DNA from: Prevotellaceae bacterium
GTDB taxonomy: Bacteria > Bacteroidota > Bacteroidia > Bacteroidales > UBA932
Length of the DNA: 7,091 bases
Direction: 5' to 3'
NCBI GenBank assembly: GCA_031289385.1
Contig: JAITPP010000007.1
Location: 1 to 7,091 of the forward strand
The notes beneath the pieces are model-generated. The model was not told the origin of the DNA. It ran no database searches and saw nothing but the letters and a program-made list of their open reading frames with translations. How positions within the stretch are numbered: position 1 is the stretch's first letter; every line of letters starts with the position of its first letter. This document shows positions 1-5,139 of this stretch, piece by piece. A program made the translations under genes and the position numbers.

Positions 1-71
1 GAAGTGCATGCTGCCGACTTTTCGACAACAACAAGCATCATTATTAAGATTATTGTTATAATGTTTTTCAT
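1..71 (-). CDS. 5' end of an exported protein, truncated by the window edge (possibly a C69-family dipeptidase)
   Basis: An ATG at 71 opens a frame that stays open to the window edge (23 codons). The peptide begins MKNIITIILIMML, a short basic start followed by a hydrophobic stretch, and continues VVVEKSAACTS, which reads as a signal peptide with a small-residue cleavage region. The ending A-A-C-T-S resembles secreted C69 (PepD-like) dipeptidases of Bacteroidota, where signal cleavage exposes a nucleophilic Cys followed by T-[NS]. A lipoprotein Cys is the alternative, but Ser at -3 is a poor lipobox. The Glu-Lys inside the hydrophobic region is unusual. Function is inference from a few residues only. 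The gene is separated from lepB by 368 nt of repeats, and I see no TAnnTTTG promoter upstream. Confidence 0.5.
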   Translation of the reverse strand, partial: MKNIITIILIMMLVVVEKSAACT

Positions 72-94
72 TTTTTATTTAGTTTATAAAGTTT

Positions 95-218
95 GTATTC
101 AGTAGTTCAGTATTCCGTATTCCGTAGTTCCGTATTCCGTATTCCGTAGTTTAGTATTCCGTATTCAGTAATTCCGTAGTTCAGTATTTCGTAATTTGTA
201 ATTCGTAATTCGTAATTG
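95..218. repeat. Tandem array of 17 GTA-type heptamers/octamers
   Basis: The stretch divides without remainder into 17 consecutive units of 7 or 8 nt, all starting gta: mostly gtattcc or gtattca, interspersed with gtagttcc/gtagttca, and changing to gtaattc at the right end. It lies 23 nt upstream of the start codon of the left-edge gene, so it occupies the place where that gene's promoter or leader would be. No long reading frame or stable hairpin is apparent. Unit length varies only between 7 and 8, which points to slippage or unit duplication with point divergence. Confidence 0.9.
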
Positions 219-223
219 TTTTT

Positions 224-258
224 CATTCTTCATTCTTAACTCTTCATTCTTCATTCTA
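224..258. repeat. Tandem array of five CATTCTT-type heptamers, left of hairpin element A
   Basis: Five consecutive 7-nt units read cattctt, cattctt, aactctt, cattctt, cattcta. The array follows the GTA array directly through a gttttt linker. Positions 225-257 are repeated exactly at 398-430 on the other side of the hairpin element, including the variant aactctt unit. The strand is strongly pyrimidine-rich here. Confidence 0.9.
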
Positions 259-391
259 CAAGTCGTGCGGGTGGGCGGTTGTAATTCTAATAATCTTTTG
301 TGCTCCGCACTTTGTTTGTTTCGTTTTTTTCATAGGGCGTTGCCCTATGCTGAAATAAGTTGCCCTTTCAGGGCACGTAATTTCATAATTG
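259..391. repeat. Dispersed hairpin-rich intergenic element, copy A
   Basis: This element starts with caagtcgtgcg and recurs at 1983-2122 in the same orientation. Between 300 and 384 I count only three substitutions and one single-base indel against copy B; the left 40 nt are more diverged. It holds three short hairpins: gtgc/gcac with a 3-nt loop (300-310), an 8-bp stem catagggc/gccctatg with loop gtt (331-349), and a 6-bp stem tgccct/agggca with loop ttc (361-375). A T-run (324-330) precedes the second hairpin on the plus strand. It lies 3' of lepB. It encodes no transposase, so it would be non-autonomous or a structured RNA/DNA element. It does not look like a standard intrinsic terminator for lepB, because on the minus strand the hairpin is followed by A residues. 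Confidence 0.8.
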
Positions 392-396
392 TTTTT

Positions 397-438
397 AATT
401 CTTCATTCTTAACTCTTCATTCTTCATTCTTAATTGTT
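397..438. repeat. Tandem array of six heptamers abutting the lepB stop codon
   Basis: Six 7-nt units read aattctt, cattctt, aactctt, cattctt, cattctt, aattgtt. The array ends one base before the lepB stop codon (complement of 440-442). Positions 398-430 duplicate 225-257 exactly. In the lepB transcript this would be a purine-rich 3' untranslated segment. Confidence 0.9.
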
Positions 439-439
439 T

Positions 440-1759
440 TTACGGTGTGCTGAATAATCTACTCCATCGTATGTTTTTTGGGAACGATTTTTCGGTGTCG
501 GACGAAAACCAGATAAATGCAGGTCTGCCTACTACATGGTCTTCGGGAACGTAGCCCCAATATCGCGAATCGAGCGAATTGTGCCGATTGTCGCCCATCA
601 TCCAATAGTAATCCATTTTGAATGTGTATTTGTTTGTTTTTTCTCCGTTTATATATATTTCTTCATCTTTTATTTTCAAATCGTTGTGTTCGTAAATATC
701 AATAATTCGGCTGTAAAACGGGAGGTTATCGGTTGTAATTTCGATTGTTGTTCCTTTTTTGGGAATCCATATAGCTCCGTAATTATCAACATCCCAATTG
801 TAGCGTTTGTCGAACGGGAACAATGTTTTTGCCGATGGATCGGGATTGTTTGTAATTCGCTCGATGCTTACTACGTTGGGCAGTTTTTTAATTCTGTCGG
901 CGTTTTCTTGTGTGAGTGCGATGCCGAAAGCATCTCGGCGATCGCTGCGCGAAACGTCCATATCATCCCAAATGGTATTGGTTATTGCTCTGCCGTCGGT
1001 TTGTATTCGGTAGCGGTATTGTTTTTTGGGAATATTCTGTTGTATTTTTCCGTTAACGTAAACATCGCCGTCGATTATTTTAAGACTGTCGCCGGCTATT
1101 GCTATGCAGCGTTTTACGTAATGATCTTTTTTATCTACGGGGCGAACTATGTATTCCGATGGAATGTTTGCGTTTGCGCCGTTACCGCGTCTCCATTCGT
1201 AAAAGTCCATCGTGGGAGCTTTCACAAAAACCGTGTCGCCATGCGGAAAATTGAATACTACAATATCATCGCGTTTTATTTTTCGTAATCCCGGAAGGCG
1301 TTTATAATCCCACTGTATCCATTCGAGATATGATTTTGTGATTTGTGTAAACGGCAATACGTTGTGTACCAACGGAAACGAGAGTGGCGTGTTGGGAACT
1401 CGCGGTCCGTATGTAATTTTATCTACAAACAGATAATCGCCTATAAGCAAGGATTTTTCCATCGAGCCTGTTGGGATTGTGTATGCTTCAACAAAAAATA
1501 TTCGTATGAAAGTTACTGCAACAACTGCAAAAATTATTGCATCAATCCATCCGCGTACGCCTTTTGCTTCGCCTTTTTTATCTTTCCAAAAAGCCCATTT
1601 CACTTTTCGGCTGATGTAAATATCGTAAATTACGGCTAAACCTAAAAACCAAAACGGACTGCCAAGCCATATCACAAAAAGGATGTACAAGAACGCAACT
1701 ATTCCGAATTTTACCCATTTGTTTTTGAAAATGTCAAAATATTTTTTCAATTTTTTCAT
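440..1759 (-). CDS. lepB: Signal peptidase I
   Basis: A membrane-bound serine/lysine endopeptidase (439 aa) that removes signal peptides from exported proteins on the outer face of the inner membrane. The N-terminal part has hydrophobic segments at about 17-48 and 71-91. Next come the catalytic-Ser box TIPTGSM (Ser99) with LLIGDYLFVDK (box B), RDDIVVFNFPHGD at 163-175 (box C), DHYVKRCIAIAGD with general-base Lys216 (box D), and MMGDNRHNSLDSRYWG around 387-402 (box E). The Lys-to-box-E stretch is about 170 residues, longer than in E. coli, and contains two similar segments (LKIIDGDVYVNGK at 226 and LKIKDEEIYINGE at 361). This large insert is usual in Bacteroidota LepB. The ATG at 1759 is the first start before the hydrophobic region. 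The gene stands alone between two repeat-filled gaps, and no TAnnTTTG promoter is visible upstream. Confidence 0.97.
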   Translation of the reverse strand: MKKLKKYFDIFKNKWVKFGIVAFLYILFVIWLGSPFWFLGLAVIYDIYISRKVKWAFWKDKKGEAKGVRGWIDAIIFAVVAVTFIRIFFVEAYTIPTGSMEKSLLIGDYLFVDKITYGPRVPNTPLSFPLVHNVLPFTQITKSYLEWIQWDYKRLPGLRKIKRDDIVVFNFPHGDTVFVKAPTMDFYEWRRGNGANANIPSEYIVRPVDKKDHYVKRCIAIAGDSLKIIDGDVYVNGKIQQNIPKKQYRYRIQTDGRAITNTIWDDMDVSRSDRRDAFGIALTQENADRIKKLPNVVSIERITNNPDPSAKTLFPFDKRYNWDVDNYGAIWIPKKGTTIEITTDNLPFYSRIIDIYEHNDLKIKDEEIYINGEKTNKYTFKMDYYWMMGDNRHNSLDSRYWGYVPEDHVVGRPAFIWFSSDTEKSFPKNIRWSRLFSTP

Positions 1760-1781
1760 GTTTTATAATATTTTAATTAAT

Positions 1782-1827
1782 ATGCTAATGTGTTAATATG
1801 TTAATGTGTTAATATGCTAATGTGTTT
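1782..1827. repeat. 16-nt (two octamers) tandem repeat just upstream of lepB
   Basis: Three near-identical copies of a 16-nt unit, atgctaatgtgttaat, start at 1782, 1798 and 1814. The second copy has c to t at one site, and the third has an extra t near its end. Each unit is itself two related octamers (atgctaat, gtgttaat). The array lies 23 to 68 nt upstream of the lepB start codon, where a promoter or leader would be expected. Confidence 0.9.
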
Positions 1828-1883
1828 AATTCTTCGTTCTTAATTCTTCGTTCTTAATTCTTAATTCTTCATTCTTCATTCTT
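1828..1883. repeat. Tandem array of eight AATTCTT/CGTTCTT/CATTCTT heptamers
   Basis: Eight consecutive 7-nt units alternate aattctt and cgttctt and end in two cattctt units. This is the same unit family as the arrays at 224-258 and 397-438. It joins the 16-nt repeat on the left and the MITE-like element on the right with almost no unique sequence between. A single further aattctt unit lies at 1976-1982, directly left of hairpin element B. Confidence 0.9.
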
Positions 1884-1885
1884 TC

Positions 1886-1969
1886 GCCCCTAAATCCCCT
1901 AAAGGGGACTTTTTCTGCATTGCCTAAATTTTCCGTACTGCCAAACTCCCCATTTAGGGGGCTGGGGGC
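1886..1969. mobile_element. MITE-like element with imperfect G/C-rich terminal inverted repeats
   Basis: The left end (gcccctaaatcccctaaagg...) and the reverse complement of the right end (gcccccagccccctaaatgg...) align over about 26 nt with one indel and several mismatches. The shared core is cccctaaa, and the interior is about 35 nt. The G/C-rich ends contrast sharply with the A/T-rich surroundings. Repeats of the cccctaaa/tttagggg type are familiar to me from intergenic DNA of many Bacteroidota (recollection, not searched here). There is no coding capacity, so if it is mobile it needs an enzyme from elsewhere. Heptamer arrays or units lie close on both sides (ending at 1883, and 1976-1982). 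Confidence 0.6.
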
Positions 1970-1982
1970 ATTTTCAATTCTT

Positions 1983-2122
1983 CAAGTCGTGCGAGAATGC
2001 GACAATAATTCTAAAAATGTTTGTGCTTCGCACTCTTGTTTGTTTCGTTTTTTTTATAAGGCGTTGCCCTATGCTGAAATAAGTTGCCCTTTCAGGGCAC
2101 GTAATTTCGTAATTCGTAATTG
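1983..2122. repeat. Dispersed hairpin-rich intergenic element, copy B
   Basis: Second copy of the element at 259-391, same orientation, starting with caagtcgtgcg. Hairpin 1 (2023-2033) differs only in its loop. Hairpin 3 (2085-2099) is identical. Hairpin 2 (2056-2072 and flanking bases) carries two stem changes that break one pair and weaken another. One inserted base after hairpin 1 would shift any shared reading frame. The right end carries gtaattc/gtaattg units and runs through a gttttt linker into two more cattct units (2128-2140). It lies 3' of the plug gene and 5' of lepB. The following 2142-2302 is A/T-rich sequence in which I see nothing beyond a brief aaaggcat/aaaggtat doublet. Confidence 0.8.
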
Positions 2123-2302
2123 TTTTTCATTCTTCATTCTGTTTTAAAGGCATAAAGGTATAAAATAATTTGCTAATGTGGTTACTCAAAAAAAACAAAT
2201 GATTTATTGAAAACTATTAAAACCATTAAATATTAATTTTTATTAATGTGTATCAGCAAGTTGCATAAATAAACTTTTGTATTTATATTGTGTACCTTTT
2301 AT

Positions 2303-2435
2303 ACCAACGACTAAATACCAACTACTAACGACTAAATACTAAATACTAAATACCAACTACTAACGACTAAATACCAACTACTAACGACTAAATCCCAACT
2401 ACCAACGACTAAATACTAAATTCCAACGACTATTT
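2303..2435. repeat. Tandem array of 19 ACTAAAT-type heptamers running into the plug-gene stop codon
   Basis: The stretch divides exactly into 19 heptamers of the types accaact, actaacg, actaaat and accaacg. The combination accaact-actaacg-actaaat forms a 21-nt higher-order unit present three times without change (from 2317, 2352 and 2373), plus a diverged fourth at 2394. The final heptamer, actattt, contains the complement of the plug stop codon (2430-2432) and of its last Lys codon. There are no unique spacers, so it is not a CRISPR array. Confidence 0.92.
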
Positions 2436-3719
2436 CGCAGTATTTATGCTTTCTATTGCAACAAGTCTATCCCAGCGATCGTGTATTCCTTTGTAATAAA
2501 CGCTGACGGTGTAATCGTTTTCTGTTTGTGCAAAACTGTCGTCGAAAAAATCCGACACGAAATTCATTTTATTATCAACAGCAACGTATTTGTAGTTGTA
2601 ATAACCCTGTTTAAGCAGTAACGTGGCTTCGTATGCTTGTCGGCTTTCGTTGTATTCCATACGACATTCGGATTTCAATCCCCAATCGCTTAATGCGCCG
2701 TAAATATATATTGTGGTGTTCGGCTGAGGATTTGGATTTTCGATAGTAAAATAAACGTTCAAATAATCGGATTCCAGATTTTTGTCGGTATTATTTTTAT
2801 TCATCCTATCGGATTCGATAAGATATTTACCGTTTATATCGCGTTTGTATTCATAAACTTCTTTGTTGTTTTCTTTATCAATATTGAGTAAAATGTGATA
2901 TTGGCGATTTTGATTTACAATTTTATTTACACCTTCGGCGTTGTATGCAAGGTTGCGCGTGTCGAACAGGCGATATTCGTTTTCGCCTTTAAAGATGTTT
3001 TTTGTTGCATTTGAATAATCGACAGTTAAATTATTTTGAAATGTGATTGCAGGCAAATCGTGTGCCGGCATGCGTTGCGAATTTTGTTCCACTCGCAGTT
3101 TAAGTTCGCTGTACGGATTTTGCAAATGCAAACTTCCGCGATTTACCGAAAATTCTAATTGTTGTTTTCCATCGTTGCCGTAACTTACTATATGTCGATA
3201 TTTTAATGTTAATGCGACTTTGTTTTCAAAAATTTTAAATCCTTTCTGAAAAACGGGCTCATTATTGTTGTATCTGTCGTAAACTTTCAGCAGATAATTT
3301 CCTGATGTTACTATTTGCACATCTTCGTTGGGAATTGTGAAAGTGTAATTTTTGTAATATACGCTTGTGTTTATCGACGAGTTGAAATTGTACAAATTAT
3401 TTTCGGAAAATCCTTTCATATAATCGCCAACAAACAAATTGTCTTCTTCCCAATCGGCATTGCAATGTTTTATCACATAAAAAAAGTCGCGCGTATCTTC
3501 CGATAAATCGTCGAACATAAAAGTGATAGTTTCGTTGCTGCCAAGTTCTATATACGGCTCTGACATTTCGTTTCCTGTTTTGTACGCCATAACGGTTCGG
3601 ATATTATCGTCAAAGCAAAAATCTTTAAATCCGAAACGTTTGTTCATTTCAAATTCGGCTTGTGCAAAAATATTTGCCGAACACAACATTACGTACATTA
3701 TCAATAGTATCTTTTTCAT
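2430..3719 (-). CDS. Type IX secretion system plug-family protein (DUF5103)
   Basis: A 429-residue exported protein of the DUF5103 family. The Flavobacterium johnsoniae member (Plug) closes the periplasmic end of the SprA translocon of the type IX secretion system. A signal peptide MKKILLIMYVMLCSANIFAQ with likely cleavage after Ala-Gln at about residue 20 fits periplasmic location. Family-like landmarks are HCNADW (85-90), YKNYTFTIPNED (122-133), SGNYLLKVYD (139-148), YIYGALSDWGL (338-348), LLLKQGYYNYKYV (367-379) and the C-terminal YYKGIHDRWDRLVAIES (408-424), which matches the usual Y-D-R-L-[IV] ending. Length is normal. The ATG at 3719 starts the signal peptide directly. It lies 74 nt downstream of the DAHP synthase gene and may be read through from it. 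Its stop codon lies inside a heptamer array. I assign the family from remembered motifs. Confidence 0.88.
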   Translation of the reverse strand: MKKILLIMYVMLCSANIFAQAEFEMNKRFGFKDFCFDDNIRTVMAYKTGNEMSEPYIELGSNETITFMFDDLSEDTRDFFYVIKHCNADWEEDNLFVGDYMKGFSENNLYNFNSSINTSVYYKNYTFTIPNEDVQIVTSGNYLLKVYDRYNNNEPVFQKGFKIFENKVALTLKYRHIVSYGNDGKQQLEFSVNRGSLHLQNPYSELKLRVEQNSQRMPAHDLPAITFQNNLTVDYSNATKNIFKGENEYRLFDTRNLAYNAEGVNKIVNQNRQYHILLNIDKENNKEVYEYKRDINGKYLIESDRMNKNNTDKNLESDYLNVYFTIENPNPQPNTTIYIYGALSDWGLKSECRMEYNESRQAYEATLLLKQGYYNYKYVAVDNKMNFVSDFFDDSFAQTENDYTVSVYYKGIHDRWDRLVAIESINTAK

Positions 3720-3720
3720 A

Positions 3721-3763
3721 TAAAATTTTCTAATAATTAACTAAAATTTTTCTAATAATTAAC
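3721..3763. repeat. Tandem duplication of a 21/22-nt segment upstream of the plug gene
   Basis: Two adjacent copies of taaaattttctaataattaac (3721-3741 and 3742-3763) differ only by one extra t in the second copy's T-run. They occupy the segment directly 5' of the plug start codon, where the leader and ribosome-binding region lie, so each copy offers the same A/T-rich leader sequence. It merges on the right with the ATTAACC heptamer array. Confidence 0.85.
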
Positions 3764-3806
3764 CATTAATCATTAACCACTAACCACTAACAATTAACCA
3801 TTATTT
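3758..3806. repeat. Array of seven ATTAACC/ACTAACC heptamers covering the aro stop codon
   Basis: Seven consecutive 7-nt units read attaacc, attaatc, attaacc, actaacc, actaaca, attaacc, attattt. The complement of the stop codon of the DAHP synthase/chorismate mutase gene (3794-3796) is inside the sixth unit, and the array covers its last codons (Asn-Asn-Gly). The array continues the pattern seen at the plug and lepB gene ends, with a different unit. Confidence 0.88.
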
Positions 3807-4852
3807 TTCTTCTTATTCATAATTTCGTTTTGTCGGTTTATGCTTTCTGCGTGAATTGCATCAAGAACATCGCGAATAAACGCCGCGCTAAGGTTAAGGC
3901 GATTTGCCCGCGAAAGTATTCTTTCTACAACATTATTCCAGCGTTGTCCTTGAAAAATCGAAACATTGCTTTGTTGTTTTATTCGTCCTATTTCTTCGGC
4001 GAGTTTCATTCTGCGGCTCAGCAGTTCAAACATATCTGAGTCTATTTGATCAATTTCGGAACGGAATTTGCTTAGCGAATATGAAAAAATAGAATTATCG
4101 TTATTAGCATCCCGCCATTTTAGCGTGTCGAGAAGTGTTTTTAATTCGTTGGGCGTGATTTGTTGATTTGCATCACTCCACGCGGCAGACGGACATATAT
4201 GCGTTTCTATCATCAAACCGTCGTAATTTAAGTCGGCTGCGGTTTGCGATACGGCAAGCAAATTTTCGCGATTGCCGCAAATATGCGATGGATCGCAAAT
4301 AATTTTCATATCGGGAAATTGTCGGCGAATATCAAAAATCAAATACCATAAAGGTGTATTTCGATATTCGCTATATCCGTATGCCGAAAATCCGCGATGA
4401 ACGAGCCAAATATTTTCTATTCCCCGCGCGTGGGCAATTCGTTCTACTGCGCCAGCCCACAGCGACATATCGGGATTTATCGGATTTTTTATTAATACTT
4501 TAACTTTCGTGCCTTTTAAAACGCTTGCAATTTCTTTTACATAAAACGGATTTACGGTTGTACGTGCGCCAATCCAAATATAATCAACTCCGTAAGCAAG
4601 CGCTTTGTGAGCGTGTTCGGCATTTGCCACTTCAATAGCTATAGGCAGCCCTGTGATTCGCTTTGCCGTTGCAAGCCACATCAATCCGAGTTCGCCGACA
4701 CCTTCAAACGATTCGGGATTGGTTCGCGGTTTCCATATTCCTGCTCGCAAAATATCCACTTTTTGCGTTTCTGCAAGTTTTGTGCAGGTTATTATTGTTT
4801 GTTCTTCTGTTTCGGCGCTGCACGGTCCCGAAATTATTATCGGACGTTTCAT
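3794..4852 (-). CDS. Bifunctional DAHP synthase (type I-beta) / chorismate mutase (AroQ)
   Basis: A 352-residue cytoplasmic enzyme joining the first shikimate step (phosphoenolpyruvate + erythrose 4-phosphate to DAHP) with chorismate to prephenate. The DAHP synthase domain (1 to about 250) shows GPCSAE with metal-ligand Cys11, GIWKPRTNPESFEG (38-51), IGAR (94-97), IKNP (121-124), HRGFS (152-156), CDPSHICG with His190 (186-193), GLMIETH with Glu216, and SDANQ with Asp227. The chorismate mutase helices (about 262-342) show FRSEIDQID, LLSRRMKLAEEIGRIK (278-292) and QGQRWNNVVERI (301-312), with candidate substrate residues Arg264, Arg281, Lys292 and Arg304. This domain order is known from Prevotella-type enzymes, where prephenate controls the synthase. 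The N-terminus begins only seven residues before GPCSAE, and a stop codon three codons upstream in frame excludes a longer start. The C-terminal tail is Lys/Asn-rich, and its stop lies in a repeat. Confidence 0.96.
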   Translation of the reverse strand: MKRPIIISGPCSAETEEQTIITCTKLAETQKVDILRAGIWKPRTNPESFEGVGELGLMWLATAKRITGLPIAIEVANAEHAHKALAYGVDYIWIGARTTVNPFYVKEIASVLKGTKVKVLIKNPINPDMSLWAGAVERIAHARGIENIWLVHRGFSAYGYSEYRNTPLWYLIFDIRRQFPDMKIICDPSHICGNRENLLAVSQTAADLNYDGLMIETHICPSAAWSDANQQITPNELKTLLDTLKWRDANNDNSIFSYSLSKFRSEIDQIDSDMFELLSRRMKLAEEIGRIKQQSNVSIFQGQRWNNVVERILSRANRLNLSAAFIRDVLDAIHAESINRQNEIMNKKKNNG

Positions 4853-4923
4853 TGTAATTTATTTATCTTAATATTAATTTTTGTTGATATATAAATTTTG
4901 TTTCTTATTAATTTTCATTTTAT

Positions 4924-5136
4924 TCAAAATAGTTTTGGATGATCTTCTTCAAGTTTTTGTAAAATTGTTGATATTATTGTTTCACGAAAAAATTTCGTTT
5001 TTTTTGTAATTTTATATTTACTACAAAAGTTTGTAATCACACTCATTTCGGTATCGTTAAATACTATTGTCTGGCGATGTGTTCGTTTTGGTTTTTTCAA
5101 AACATGAGGCTCGGTTTTCTTTTTTTTCTTTGCCAT
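4924..5136 (-). CDS. Small basic protein, putative ribbon-helix-helix DNA-binding protein
   Basis: A 70-residue protein beginning with a very basic tail (MAKKKKK...KKPKRTHR, 1-21). A single predicted strand follows (QTIVFND, 22-28), then two helices (TEMSVITNFCSKYKI, 29-43; KTKFFRETIISTILQKLEEDHP, 46-67). The strand-helix-helix order, the T-I-V-F-N-D strand and the K-F-x-R-E-T start of the second helix are what one expects of ribbon-helix-helix (MetJ/Arc-like) dimers. I recall similar conserved small proteins in Bacteroidota but no proven role. It starts 3 nt after the sulP stop codon, so translation is probably coupled to it, and it precedes the DAHP synthase gene by 71 nt. A target operator cannot be named. 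It could also act as a nucleoid-type or nucleic-acid-binding protein. Confidence 0.75.
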   Translation of the reverse strand: MAKKKKKTEPHVLKKPKRTHRQTIVFNDTEMSVITNFCSKYKITKKTKFFRETIISTILQKLEEDHPKLF

Positions 5137-5139
5137 AAT

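Noticed and set aside
331..349. 8-bp hairpin 3' of lepB as its intrinsic terminator
   Set aside because: On the lepB (minus) strand the hairpin is followed by A residues rather than T residues, so it lacks the U-tract. The T-run is on the other strand.
265..453. Plus-strand frames through both hairpin elements (265-453 and 1920-2147) that share a peptide like ALPYAEISCPFRARN
   Set aside because: The similarity follows from the DNA repeat. Copy B has a frame-changing single-base insertion, and the differences in the aligned part are not biased to synonymous sites, so these are not genes.
536..1288. A 250-codon open frame on the plus strand
   Set aside because: It lies wholly antisense to lepB, which has a complete set of catalytic motifs. 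The plus-strand translation is Cys/Val/Phe-rich and matches no family I know.
1895..1914. Hairpin cccc-taaa-gggg followed by acttttt, resembling a plus-strand intrinsic terminator
   Set aside because: There is no plus-strand gene upstream for it to end, and it is part of the left arm of the MITE-like element.
1760..2429. Possible RNA gene or riboswitch in the long gap upstream of lepB
   Set aside because: I see no tRNA cloverleaf or riboswitch core. The structured part is accounted for by the MITE-like element and hairpin element B.
2303..2435. Possible CRISPR array because of regular 21-nt repeats
   Set aside because: There are no unique spacers; the sequence resolves fully into tandem heptamers, and no cas genes are present.
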